This document shows, piece by piece, positions 1-11,992 of a stretch of 64,000 nucleotides of DNA. How positions within the stretch are numbered: the first letter of the stretch is position 1; each line of letters opens with the position of its first letter. Origin of the DNA: Cryptomeria japonica (taxonomy: Eukaryota; Streptophyta; Pinopsida; Cupressales; Cupressaceae); contig NC_081406.1 of NCBI RefSeq assembly GCF_030272615.1, positions 263,342,624-263,406,623 of the forward strand. The letters are read 5' to 3'. A model generated the notes under the pieces. It saw only the letters and a list, made by a program, of their open reading frames with translations, made no database searches and was not told where the DNA came from. The position numbers were made by a program, and so were the translations under genes.

Positions 1-693
1 GTAAATAGATTTAAAGTAATATGAAAAGCTATTAAAGTAATAACTTTTGAAATAAAAATAACTAGCAATTGCATCTTGGTGTGCAATGGGTATGCTGAAA
101 AGGTGTAGAAGGTCAATTTAGGAAAATTGTTGAATTTGTTTTTAACGTACATTTGTGTAATATGTGAGGTCAATTGGTAGGTTATCAAATAAATAATGTT
201 GTTTTTGCAGTAAAGGTCTCAATGGAGATGTCATAGCTTCAGATAAACTATGCATTCAATTATAGGGATCCATCCATGACTAAAAAAACTCTAAATCAAG
301 AAGATAATGAGGCTCCATTACTAATAAGTTCATGTTAGTTTTGCGATAGAGAGAGAGGGAGAAGAGAAAGAGAGAGTGAGGAGATAGAGATAGGGATGGG
401 GCATAGATAGAAGAGAGAAATATTGTGGGAACATGAAAGAGGGAGAGATAAAAGGATAAAGATATAGATATGAAGTGCTATAGAGAGAGAGGTGGAGAGA
501 TATGGAAAGATAATGAGATAAAGATAGAGGGGGAGATAAAGGGAAAAAAATGGAGAGATATGGAAAGATAATGAGATAAAGATAGAGGGGGAGATAAAGG
601 AAGAAATATGGGGAGATTAAGATATAGAAGTATAGGAAAAGGGAGATGAAGAGAGATAGATGGATAGATAGAGTGATGTATCTATATATGGAG

Positions 694-773
<80 letters not shown>

Positions 774-1428
774 AGAAGAAAAAGTGAAAGAAATAGAGAT
801 ATATGGGAAGAGAAAGGGAGAGGGAAATAAAGAAAGAGATATCTAGGATAGGGAGGGAGTAAGATTGGGAGATATTGAAAGAAATAGAGATAGATTAGAT
901 AGAGTGAAGGAGATAAATAGGGAGAGATATAGGTGGGGAGGGAGAGAGAGAGATATATAGATTGTGGTATAGAGAGATAGAAAGGGAGAGAGCATTGCCA
1001 TTTAGTAATGGGTACACTAAAGAGTTGTGGAAGGTCTATTGAGGAAAAAATTACTCTATGTATTGCATTTATTTGTACAACATATGAGGTCAATTGGTAA
1101 TAGTTTTAGAATTTGATATTTTTTGTGCAACAAAGTTCTCAGTTGAAAAGTGATAGCTTAAAAAGAACTCTGCATCCACTTCAAGGATCCAAAGACGTGA
1201 GATAATTAAATCTCTAAATCAGAAATATAATCAACCTTCATTATCAATAGGCTCGTGTTATATTTGCAACAAGGAGAGGGAGGTATAGAGATAAAAGAGG
1301 AAGAGATAGAGGGAGGGAAAGAGATGGAGAGATACATATGTAGAGAAAGAGAGATAAATATGTAGAGATGGAGAGAGAGACAAAATGAAAGAGAGATATC
1401 TAGAAAGATAATGGTAGATGTGGAGAGA

Positions 1429-1495
<67 letters not shown>

Positions 1496-1626
1496 GGATA
1501 GAGCTATATAGAGCGAGAAAGATAGAGAGTTAGAGATAGTGTCATTGATAGGGAGGGACAAACAAGGGCTCCATGTATATGAGGGAGGAAGAGAGAGACA
1601 AAGAGGGATATATATATACAAAGAAG

Positions 1627-1674
<48 letters not shown>

Positions 1675-1690
1675 ACAATTGACAAAGCAT
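1..1690. repeat. GA-rich region built from a diverged tandem duplication
   Basis: Purine-rich DNA with long GA microsatellites at about 690-771, 1426-1488 and 1630-1671, the second running into a short G tract. Non-GA blocks at about 70-345 and 990-1275 align in the same order. Both carry a variant of the word tatgaggtcaattggta, an 'aaggtctc/aagttctc' segment, 'ggatcca', 'ctctaaatcaga/ctctaaatcaag' and a 'gttatatttgcaac/gttagttttgcgat' segment leading into a GA tract. This supports an ancestral unit of roughly 920 bp duplicated in tandem. Open reading frames here are low-complexity (RE)n or (SL)n products and not genes. Confidence 0.75.
493..601. repeat. 58-bp tandem repeat, two copies
   Basis: The segment starting tggagagatatggaaagata at 493 recurs at 551 almost unchanged, giving two adjacent 58-bp units inside the GA-rich block. 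It is probably a local slippage or unequal-exchange duplication. Confidence 0.85.
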
Positions 1691-3050
1691 TCTCTTATGG
1701 TGATTTTTATTTTTTTACATGGATTGAGTCTATTAAGGAATGATTTTTTTTGTCATCTTTGACTTTCAAAATGTTGTTAAAAGAATTAAGTGAGGTTCTT
1801 CCTTTGTCTATTATTATTATTTTTTAGTTAATAGATTATTATTTTTATTATTCTATTACTATTTTATTATTATTATATTCTTATTATATTATTAATAGTA
1901 TATTTTCATTATTATATTATATTAAATGTACGATGTTGAAACCCTAAAGCATCTTGAAATAAGAAAAGTTGTGCCTGTGGTTAAAAACCTCAAATCCTCG
2001 TAGATGGATTCATGACGTTAGAGCATATAAGAGGAAAGACGCGTTGTATGAACGATTTGATTCTGAAGTTTGAGGAAATTATTTACCTGTTTCAAGGAGC
2101 TACTACCTAGTTTGAAAAGATGATTGTTGGGAAGGACAATCTGCGAGGCGGGCCGGACCTTCAAAGCGGTGTCAGGTAAATAATTTATCGTCCAACCTTC
2201 GCGCATTATTATTTCTCAGAGTTTACTGTCTCATCATAGCAAGTTTTGACAGTCTCGAAAAACTGTTGAATGTCTCCACTTACATTGGATACTTCGTACT
2301 TATACGCAATCTAACTCTGACAATTTTTAATGCACGTCTCTTCATACGACAGCGGAAATATCGCAAGTTAAAAGGAAACAATGAAATACAAACACACGGT
2401 TAAAAGAAAGCAAACCACGTGGTGGAATCTTTTCGGTGATCAAAATTATTGGCCATACAAGATTAAACTGTGACGATTTGTTCAATCGTCTTGCACAACC
2501 TCTCCTGAAATTTGAACCATTGATTGATTTGCAAAGTGAATTGATAAACTTCATAAAGGGTACGCCTTCGACGTAATTAATAACATAAATAAAGTAAAAG
2601 ATGTTAAGAGATATCATGTTTGAGATGTTTATTATTATTTTTTAAATTTTATATTATATTTATTAAAAGATTAGTATTTTGATATTCTTAATAAATATAT
2701 ATAAAAACAAAAGAAGATTCTACATTGTTTTAAATATATAATATACTAAAATAATAGTATAAAAATAAATTAGAAATAATATTAAAGAAGAGCATATAAA
2801 ATAAAAATATAATGATATGATAATACAATAATAATGCAATTTTAATAGGTTTTTTTTATTTTGTTAAGAGTTTAATAGAAATATAAAAATATAATACTAA
2901 GAATATATTAAAACATAACAATTCACAATGTTGCCATTATCAATCCTTTTGATGTTGCATACAACTTGAGAGCTACATGATTTGCTAAAACAATCCAAAA
3001 TCCCCCTTTTTTCTAGAGAAGACAAATTCATATGGAGGTTGAATTCACCC
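1691..3050. other. No recognisable gene; AT-rich spacer
   Basis: The stretch 1700-1940 is T/A rich with ATT-type simple sequence, and 2620-2930 is very AT rich. The part between (1970-2600) has balanced composition and short open frames on both strands. A minus-strand frame at 2342-2617 has no motif I recognise. I see no RNA gene, LTR end or promoter that I can defend. Confidence 0.5.
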
Positions 3051-3099
3051 TAGGGGTGAGTTTCCTGCTAAGTTTGTTTATCTCTCTCTCCTAAGGGGA

Positions 3100-4080
3100 A
3101 ACAATTTCTTGGGGTGTTGGGGGAAGGTCTAGAACTAGCAACTAATTCCTAGGATTACCTTCATCTGGTGGATTGCCCTGCATAACAGGATCCTTACCCA
3201 GGATAATCTATCTTAGAGGGGATTTCAATTCTCAAACCATTGTATCTTATGCAAGTAGGAGGAGGAAAGCCCTTCCCACCTATTACTCCATTGCACCTTC
3301 ACTAAAACTCTTTGGGGCTTGGTGCTGCAAAAGATGGATTTTTCTTGGGGTATGGATAGGGACCTCCAACAATTTGTAATGGATTGATCATGCCTCACCT
3401 TGGCTAGAGCATTTCAAAAGAGAGAAACACTAGGATTTCCCATGATCTTGAAAATCCTGTTGAGGTGGTTTTCAAAACCTTTTCCAAGCTCCCCCTAGAA
3501 AACCTCCCCGCCATCTCTTGCCCTTGTCCATCCTTTCCTCCCTAATTGTTTGATGATAAAATCGCTAAGATTTGGGGTCCACCTTCCTCTTATGCCAAAT
3601 TTGACAATTTGAAAAGGATGCTAAGAGGGAATACTAGATGGTGTACACCTAAGTTGGGGTGGTGTAAGTTTAACTTTGATGGTGTTGTGAGACACTCCAT
3701 GGGGGAGGTAGCTACGAGAAGAGTCCTAAGAATACATACGAGGGAATTGGTGACAACTTACTCTAGGGATTTGAAGGGTTATACTAACAACCAAGTTGAA
3801 GGGATGACCTTATTTTGGGGACTCGTAGTTGGCCTCTAAATTGGATTGAAGGCCTTAGTCATTGAAGGTGATTCCAAACTCATCATTGATGTGGTTAAGG
3901 GACTGCACAATACTAACTAGTCCATTGAAGGGTTAATCAGAGACGTCCATAACTTTTTGTTGGGTTAGAGCACTTTGAAATTGGTCATGTCTATAGGGAG
4001 GGCAATATGGCTATAGACGCCTTGACGATGCTTGGCTTCCACACTGAAGGATGAAGATGATGGAGGAGGAAGGATGCCCT
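3100..4080 (+). pseudogene. LINE remnant: zf-RVT and RNase H 3' portion
   Basis: Remnant of the C-terminal part of a plant L1-type LINE ORF2. At about 3153-3430 a frame reads TFIWWIALHNRILTQDNL, then CILCK and HLLLHCTFTKTLW. This is the W/ILT/CxxC/HLxxxC layout of the zf-RVT domain that follows plant LINE reverse transcriptases. At 3640-4060, after frame changes, an RNase H-like domain follows: GWCKFNFDGV (first catalytic Asp), NNQVEGM (Glu) and VIEGDSKLIID (second Asp). Stops and frameshifts separate the pieces, so it cannot encode a working enzyme. The upstream RT and endonuclease domains are not visible, so the copy is 5' truncated or eroded. Confidence 0.75.
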
Positions 4081-4770
4081 CCCTAATAATATTCAAATAC
4101 TCTTGCATGGAGAGTCCCTGATAGTGGAGTCTAATGGGTAAATTCAATCTCTTTGGGGAGTTGGCTTTTGCAACACCTATCAATTTGTGTTGGGGGTTGC
4201 AAGTTTGAATATAGATGGCAAGAAAATTTGAATATAAAGAAGAGCAGGCTTTGGATGATGTGGAATCAATTAAGGTGGACTCCTAGGTGGAGGTGGTACA
4301 ATTTTGCTGGAATTAGCAACCCTTATACAATGACATGGAGTGGGGCCCACCTTTTGTGTCTTGTGTGTCTTTTGTTTTGCTATGATATGATTTTCTAGCA
4401 TCATTGTAGTGAGTTGCGTGGGACTTGGAGTAATGATGACAAGTTATTCCCTAGGGAAATAAATCCTACGGATTTCAATTTCGCTACCACTTCTTATTGC
4501 ATGTTGTGCAGCTAGCACGTGCGAGGGATTACAGAAAGATATAAGAACATTTATGATTTTGATAGCCTACATAAGACTTGCCTCCACATTTACTACAATA
4601 TTTCTAGAAAGAAATTCACAAATTTCTCTAGTGTTTCTTTGGTTTTTCTATGATACTTTCTTACTACTCATAGAATGGGGGGAGATCGTATGCGTATTGA
4701 GCCTGATAAGCCGAATAAGTTCAAGGATATATAAATTGTATGAAACATTTGTAGGGAGGGGTTGATGGGT
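4081..4770. other. LINE 3' flank / unassigned sequence
   Basis: Follows the RNase H remnant and may be its 3' untranslated region. Short plus-strand frames at 4153-4398 and 4553-4765 have no recognisable domains. No poly(A) tail or target duplication could be placed. Confidence 0.35.
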
Positions 4771-4779
4771 ACCTTGAAT

Positions 4780-6365
4780 TGATCCAAGGGTTTGATGAAG
4801 AACTGTCATTGCAATTTGCGACCTCTTGGGTTAATAGGAGTCATTGTGGGAGGAATTTTGCTTGAAGTTAGGGAGGAAGCAATTGCGCAAGTGACTGGCC
4901 TCTCCATGGAAGACTCATGTGGCGAATAGTGAAAGTATTAACTAGTTATTCATGGGAATGAAGCCCCTATGAAGTTGCAAGGTGGATATGCGAGAGAGGA
5001 GTTTCCCGACCACTGGAAAACGACATGCTTAATGATTATGAAGTATTTTACTCTAGAAGGTCATCATAAAGTTTACTACTTTTACCACATGTTGCTTCTG
5101 AATCATTTTAGGAACCATGACACCATCTCTTTCCCCTTATATCTGTTTCACTCCTTGGAACACTCTGTCAATGAGTCCCTAGACCCTAAAACCAAAGAAA
5201 AAAGCCTATGCCCTTTCTCCAAGGATTGATTTATAAACTGTATTTGTTCCATTTGGCCTTGTGTCCGCCTATGAATATCGTGGTAATGGAAGCCCCTGCC
5301 TCAAGTGCTTCACCCCTGTTAATTGGTGCACCTAGTACCTGGACCAGACACTGCATTCGCAAACCTGAGGTTGCTTTCATTGCTTCTGCTAGAACCCCCT
5401 TGTTTCACTCCTTGGAACACTCTGTCAATGAGGCCCTAGACCCTAAAAACCAAGGAAAAAAGTCTATGCCCTTGCACCAGGGCTTGATTTATAAATTGTA
5501 TTTGTTCCATTTGGCCTTGTGTCCGCCTATGAATATCGTGTTAATGGAAGCCCCTGCCTCAAGTGCTTCACCCCTGTTAATTGGTGCACCTAGTACTTGG
5601 ACCAAACACTGCATTCGCCAACCTGAGGTTGCTTTCATTTCTTCTGCTAGAACCCCCTCTAGCTCAGTGGTAATTACAAAAATTGATGTTCCCAAAACCC
5701 AAAAGACCTCGACAAGCAAGAAAAAGGAAAGAACACGACCGCAAGAAGATTACTATTGTAGAAGAGTCAAGTAAGGAGGAAGAGTATGATAGGCAGTACA
5801 ATAGGAATGAAAGTAGATGAAGGTCAAACAAATTGGCCTCCCATGATTCTAGGAAGGGCAAAAGATTAAAGCTTGTTGATTATGGCTCGAAAGATGAGGA
5901 GAACAGTGGAAGGAGTATGAGAAAAAATAGGACGAGGGGAATGTTAATGGTGGTGGGGATTTAGATGAGAACCCAAAGAAGTCGGTAAATAATAGTTGGG
6001 CTGAACAGGGGAACCCAATTGGGGATGAAAGATTGGAAGAGGTTGCCATGGAGGAGGATGTGAAGATGAATGTTGTGGGTGAGAGTTGCATGAGATGTTA
6101 GAGGGTAGATAGAGAGATGAAGGAAACGTGGGAGGAATTGCATAGGCTAAGGGTTAGAATCCTCGAGCTGGAAATGAAGATGGGTAGCATATGTAGATTC
6201 AACCTTTGGGCTATGCAGAGTTCAACGACTTCACTTTGTTTAGTGTAGGACAAGGTACTTGGCGATGAGGATGACATTCACAAGGAGCTTTTTAAGTTCC
6301 TGATAGAGGATTGGAACAATGCCCTACTGCAAGCGGGATAGGATGTTAAGAAGTCTAGTAATGCT
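4780..6365 (+). pseudogene. Broken unknown protein gene with internal 257-bp duplication
   Basis: A run of plus-strand coding-like segments in shifting frames with several stops. I do not recognise the family. An N-terminal part near 4864-4905 reads VREEAIAQVTGL. A middle part near 5060-5180 reads YYFYHMLLLNHFRNHDT followed by LYLFHSLEHSVNE. A lysine-rich basic patch lies near 5690-5740. An acidic stretch at 5960-6090 leads into a likely coiled coil at 6115-6185 (MKETWEELHRLRVRILELEM). An approximate 257-bp tandem duplication (5144-5400, 5401-5658) copies part of the middle and, by a one-base indel, puts the two copies in different frames. The layout of a globular N-terminal part, charged linker and coiled coil resembles uncharacterised transposon-associated plant proteins, but that is inference. 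It contains no transposase, RT or protease motif. Confidence 0.45.
5144..5658. repeat. 257/258-bp tandem duplication
   Basis: Copy 1 starts tgtttcactccttggaacac at 5144 and copy 2 starts with the same bases at 5401. The copies stay closely similar through 5400 and 5658. They differ by scattered substitutions and one inserted A in an A-run (accctaaaa versus accctaaaaa), which changes the reading frame. High similarity suggests the duplication is younger than the decay of the surrounding gene. Confidence 0.9.
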
Positions 6366-7461
6366 TAGTGTCATATGGGCCTTTTTTTTTATTGTTTATG
6401 TTTATTGGAGCTTGGCTCCTCTGATAAACTTATTAGGTAATTACAGTATGTTTTATGTTAGCTGATGTTCTGGACTCTGGTTATTTTCTGGTTGGTTATG
6501 TTTAGTGCTTTTCGAACTGTTGTGACTATAGCTATTACTGGTTGGTTGTTGTAGTTTGGTTGTAGTTTTTGGACGCCTTTAGATAGTAGATGTTATAGAG
6601 ACAACACTCTTGTTATGTTGCTTTTAATATAAAAAACAATATATTCATATCTTAATAACAATTTATTATTAATTAAAATGTCATAATATATTAATTTTTT
6701 TAAATATTAATTATATTTTTTAAAGTAGAATAATGAAAAATATGATACTTTTAGTGAACAATTGTACACATACATGACATCATGTTTAATTTCTAGTAAC
6801 TTTACTCTTTCTCAAGTGTGTTACTTGCAAACCCCAAAAAATGATTTAAATCATTTATAGTGATCAATATAATCAAGAAAAATATGTTTAAAAATAGTTA
6901 AGAAAATTTTACAAAAGGAGGAAAGAAGAATGAAGAGGGGCATAAGAAAGAATTAGAAAAAAATACAATTGCTTTACATATCTCTCTATTTTTTTTTGTT
7001 TCATTTCAACCTTTTTTTTTTAATTTAACATTTAGGACTAACTATTTTAGTTTCTCTACTTTTCTCCATAATATTATTGTGTTGTATTTTTTTAAGAAAG
7101 CACACTTTTGTAGAATTTTCTTTTGGGAATAATTTAATCTAAAGTTAGAAATAAATTTTAGGAGTAAGTAATTTTACCAATGATTAGAGAGATTCTTCAT
7201 AGAGGAAAGGGTATGTTTATAATATTAATAACATTAACTAGTAGTAGTGTTTATTTTCAAAATAATTTTTAACTTTATAACTTTAATTTTCAATATCTCC
7301 TAATTTTCAATATCTCAAAAATTAAAAAAATCTACTGCAAAAATTTTCAAGTATGAATATCCAAAAATAAATAATCACACCCATAACAAAGTGATGCTAA
7401 GGAGTGAACATATTTTTAAAGCGAGAAGAAGAGGGATATCATAAAAAGTTGAAGGTGATGA
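6366..7461. other. AT-rich spacer without a gene
   Basis: A GT-rich stretch (6380-6610) passes into strongly AT-rich DNA with poly-T and poly-A runs. I see no open frame of interest, RNA gene or LTR boundary. Confidence 0.5.
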
Positions 7462-10402
7462 TGTAACACCTCGCTAAGGAACCCAAAGGAATTACAACCA
7501 AAAACCACTATAACAAAGAAAACTATTTTTTTATAAGAACATAATACATTTAATAATCTTTCAACTCAACATATTACATATTACTATCAATACAACACAA
7601 TAATAAACTATTACATTATTTAGTGGAAGACTTGTAAACACTATCCATACATATTCCTCTATGGGTTCCCTAATGTCTCTACTAGCAACACATCTAAACA
7701 TGAACTAAATAAAAATGGGATAATTCATTCAAGGTAGTATTAATTCATTAAATTACATAACCAACAATAGTCATCTATCTTTAGGTACATTCATATTACT
7801 AAAACAAATGAACATCCTTTCATTACCTCCCATGTCCTAACATTAAACATTCATCACTATATTCATTCAAAGCACCAAATTTAATATTTCTAAGGCAATC
7901 TTTCAACATGAAGTAAGATCATTTTAACCATCACAAAATACCATTCACCTAAATGCTATTTCATCATACAAGTTAATCAAATAAATAGTCCTAATAGAAC
8001 CACCTCCTTAAAGAGTGTCCCAAATACAATATCAAGTACAATTACAATTATGTTTACACTTACATTTCCAAATACATTTGATTCTAGAAGATATATAACA
8101 AATAACAACATAATGGTAGATCATATTACAACCAAAATATAAAGACATGAAAAGCACATGGTAAAGATCCATCTAGCCGCACATGAGCAAGTCCACCAAA
8201 ATGTTCCCAATGGGTGAAAAAGCAATGCCACCCAACCATGTGGAACCCATAGGTCCACTTCCTGTGCTAGGAGATAGACACAAGGCCCCAAACACACAAG
8301 AAAGAAGGTTGGAGAAAAAACAAGATTACTCACAAACACACAAATCAACATCCAAGGGAACACAAGATACAAACTAGAATAATAATACAACAACTAGGAC
8401 ACTCCAAAAGCCGACAACCAAACATGAGAGGATACTAATGTACATGAAGGGAAGAGTGTCATGACATAAACTCAATATGGGTTACCCTGGTAGCTTGTCC
8501 CTTTCCAAACACCAGACCTTGGCCCCAATTTGAGAGCTCATGCAAAATTTGAGCATTCTCTCATATAGACAATAATGACGATCATGCAATGAATCAATAC
8601 CAACATGTGCACACATATCACTCTGGGTAATGAACCAACACCAACATGTGCAGGCATGCCTTCCCAATCCCATCTCGTGTCTAAAAAATCACATAAGGCC
8701 ATGGGTGAGGAACCATAAATTATCTTATTAATTTAATTCACATCCCAAAGTTTTAATTAAGGTTATCACTTGTATTGCACAACTCCCCCAATGAGTTACC
8801 TTGGCTGCAACTTTGGGCCTCGACCCCCATTGAGAGCCACTCCCCCTTAATGCATCTAGCTATCCTAACCTCTAAGATTCAAGTAAGGGAAACATAAGCA
8901 TCATAATCGCAAGAGTAGCATTCATGAATCTATCCCCAATGGATAAAATATATAATCAGAAATAGGACTTCCATAGGTCACTACCAACAAGGGATACCAT
9001 CCTAAAACCACATACGAATGCACAATTCTTTGAAGGATTTACATTAGGGCATAATATTGGGCCTCTATTCACCATATCCTACCCAAATTAGATAAAAAAA
9101 TATAAGAAACATAACTTGAATCAACATGAATCCACTCTCAAGTTCAGATTGCACAACGGAAAGAGGACTTTCCATACAAGACCCTATCATCAAGGGTTGT
9201 CCTAAAACTGAAAACTGAAACATAATACACTAATTTATTATACAGCCAAATATAGGAAAGGGTATGAAGACACCAATCCAACCAAAATGAGACCAATCGG
9301 ACGAAAATTGCACAACTAACAAGGTATAAGACCAAATTGAGCCTCTAAGATAAACCATAAGTTAAAAATAGAACCAAACTAAAAACCCAAAACCAAAATT
9401 GAGTTCCTATGCAATTGATAAATCTCTAAAGCTATGCAATTGAACTAATTTTATACACAATTGAGCTCATTTTTTGTCCCTATAACTGCATAGTTGAACC
9501 CAGGTTTGCACAATTGGAAGGGGTCAGTAGGAGAGCAAAATTGACAAACTTTCGAGACATAAAATTAAAAACAGGTAAAGACCCATTTGAGAAGGACCTC
9601 TTTCCAATCCAATATACTAAAAAAATTGACCTCGAAGACTCAAAATTGAGGTTATAAGACTCTAAATTCAAAAATCATCCCCTTAAAACTCCATTCAGAG
9701 AGGGTTTCAAACATGAAACTACAAATTTCCAACTAGAACAAAAGAACACTTCTAGACAACAAATGAAAGCTTCACACACATCATAAATTCCATTCAAACA
9801 CCAAAACAAAAATAACCCTTTCCAAATTATTGAAAACCCTTTAGAAAATACATTACATACATAGGGAAAGACAACACATACAAGGTTCATACTCAACAAT
9901 AAAACTAGAATTTTATAGTACCTTTATATACCATTCAAAACAAATAAATAAAACACTTTCCACACACACAACAAAAAAATATTGAGAGATAATTGAATAT
10001 GGATTTCAAATTCTATATCGGGTCCTGTGAAGACAAACAAAGTTGAAGTAGATAAAAGAAGAACTAAAACTCAAATGTAATCCACAAACAACCAAAAGAT
10101 ATCAACCAGAAATAAAACAAATTCAACACAAGAATTTCCAACCAAAAATTCCAATCATAAATCCAAGCAATCTTCAGTGAAAGAAAAACCCACTCAACAA
10201 TAGGTTCAAATCCTCAACTAATTTTCATCTTCAAAATCCTCGTAAATTTCTCCAAAGTCTTTTTACAACCAAAAGAAAAAATCCCAAAAAATTAATATTG
10301 AAAACTAATTAAAACTCTCCTGAATCCTACAAAGACTTTCCTCTGAAGAAAAAAAATCCTCCACCATGTAAAATCCCCCCAAAAAAATTAAAAAAAGAAG
10401 TA
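7462..10402. other. Non-coding A/C-biased region; possible old LTR-element interior
   Basis: Begins tgtaacacctcgctaagg; TGTAACACC starts are common in plant gypsy LTRs. No matching second LTR, primer site or polypurine tract was found, so this is only a hint. The plus strand is poor in G and rich in A and C throughout. Minus-strand open frames (such as 8121-8393 and 9675-9899) look like composition artefacts without domains. Short imperfect repeats such as caacatgtgca recur at 8600-8660. Copia-1 is inserted in this region, which continues at 18118. Confidence 0.4.
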
Positions 10403-10407
10403 TTAAA
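10403..10407. repeat. Target-site duplication of Copia-1 (TTAAA)
   Basis: TTAAA directly before the 5' LTR, identical to 18113-18117 after the 3' LTR. A five-base duplication is the normal copia integrase footprint. Confidence 0.9.
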
Positions 10408-10787
10408 TGCTGGCATTTGGCATTATAACAGACAAGGAGAGATTGTTGGCATTTCAATAAGGATATTGAGAAGGTTGTTGATGATTATGGATATAACTGA
10501 TTAAGGATGTTTACTGTCTTAATATTATTATTTTGTCATTGGTGTCAAGAAATTGATTTTCTAATTCAGTATGATGTTGCCATATCTTGAGAAGTATGAT
10601 TTGATGAGTATAAAGATGTCGGTAAAAGACACATAAAGAATATGATGAATAAGGGGAGAAATAAGTTATTCAATGGGCAACTATTACCAAACTAGACAAT
10701 GATGAGATCATGATGATCAGATTGTTTTGATATCCTACATATGTTATTGATTGAAAGGTTAATACTATATTATGTTACCGAGCAAAG

Positions 10788-10833
10788 AACCTAGTCGGTA
10801 AACCCTAAGGAACCTAGTCGGTAAACCCTAAGG
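10788..10833 (+). promoter_or_regulatory. Two 23-bp tandem units, each with a telo-box
   Basis: The unit starting aacctagtcggtaaacccta lies at 10788-10810 and 10811-10833. Each contains AAACCCTAA (10800-10808 and 10823-10831), the plant telo-box bound by telomere-repeat-binding Myb-type factors and linked to Polycomb recruitment. The pair is upstream of the TATA box, in U3, where it could affect LTR transcription. The regulatory role is inferred. Confidence 0.55.
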
Positions 10834-11210
10834 TTATCGCTATCGGTTAATGAAGGCAGAATGTCTACCGAGTGAAGTTTAGTATTTACTGAGTTGCAAC
10901 CGAGTAATAACAGAATACATTAAATGATTACATGCATTATTTAATGAAGGAAGCTGATGAGCTGGCTATGATTAAATGATTGGTATGTCGTGAATGAAGT
11001 TTGTTAAAGAATCTATGGCAAAGGAAAACCGACAAGAAGATCTACAGCTTAGATTGAACCGCAATACCCTAGCACAAGTTCCAAGAAATGTATGCAAGTT
11101 CCAAGGCAGGGTAAAACATTTTTAGATCGAAGGATACATTGAACCTGGATAAAGTTTGAAGATCTAATGGCTATGATTGATCAAGGAGATTAAGCGGTTG
11201 GCGAATTGTT

Positions 11211-11218
11211 TATAAATA
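11211..11218 (+). promoter_or_regulatory. Copia-1 5' LTR TATA box
   Basis: TATAAATA followed by GGG, about 800 bp into the LTR. It is conserved in the 3' LTR at 17398-17405 and is the likely RNA polymerase II core promoter marking the U3/R boundary region. Confidence 0.7.
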
Positions 11219-11929
11219 GGGAACTGTTGATAAACAATGTATGCGGGCAAGTGTATGCACAGGGATGCTACATAGTGATTACTGAACACAAAAGCTTGAA
11301 GATCTGTTTTGAATAACAGAGTATAGAGCCCAGCAGATGGACAAGATTAGTTCTATGTCTATATTGTATTGAGCAAATAAGAATCTGCTTTAGCATTTTA
11401 GATGTGAAGTTGCAGATAGATTTTTATTACCATTATTTAGTGAAGTGACAGAAAATCTCTTAACCGAGTGGACTTAACAGTCTTATTTGTAAAACCCTCT
11501 AGCAAGGTGACATTCTGATTGAGTGTTTGAAATCCTTTAACAAGGTTACTTCTAACAAGGTGAAGATCCTAACAGATCTAAGGGAAATCCCTTAACCGGG
11601 TCACATCTAGCAACGTGTTTTTGTAATCTTTAACAGGATTTGCTTTTGACCGAGCATACTCTAGAAGAGTATATTTCTTAGTGGGTCCAAAATCCCACAG
11701 TGGTTTTTCCCTATTTGGGTTTTCACGTTAAATTTGGTATTATGAGTGTTATGATGTTTATATGCTTTTGAGTTTGCATGTTTAGCAGTTTTGGTTATAT
11801 TACTGAAGTATATGTTACCGAGGTTGAATATGATGTCATTATGGAAGATTAAGTTTATACGATTCACCCCCACCTTTCATCTTATTAGCTTGGCATCTGT
11901 ACTTATCTTTAAGTATTATAACTATCAAT

Positions 11930-11941
11930 TGGTATCAGAGC
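11930..11941 (+). other. Copia-1 primer binding site
   Basis: TGGTATCAGAGC begins two bases after the LTR end. It is the standard plant copia primer site complementary to the 3' end of initiator methionine tRNA. Confidence 0.93.
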
Positions 11942-11992
11942 TTTGGACTCCGAAAGGAAAAGTTTAAAGGTACTTGAGGAAAAGATCCAAAG

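Larger units (their letters stand above)
10408..11927 (+). repeat. Copia-1 5' LTR
   Basis: Starts TG (TGCTGGCATT, one change from TGTTGGCATT in the 3' LTR) and ends CTATCA. It contains a TATA box, a tandem pair of 23-bp units with telo-boxes, and six ACCGAG hexamers (10777, 10867, 10899, 11463, 11649, 11817). Confidence 0.95.

Noticed and set aside
617-1690. Open frames of 60-158 residues over the GA tracts
   Set aside because: They are translations of (GA)n as Arg-Glu or Leu-Ser repeats, with no other content.
7462-7480. TGTAACACCTCG as the start of a gypsy LTR
   Set aside because: The sequence start fits but there is no second copy, primer site or duplication, so no LTR was called.
8121-9899. 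Minus-strand open frames between 8.1 and 9.9 kb
   Set aside because: Rich in aromatic, Cys and Leu residues as expected from an A/C-biased opposite strand; no domain and no conserved start context.
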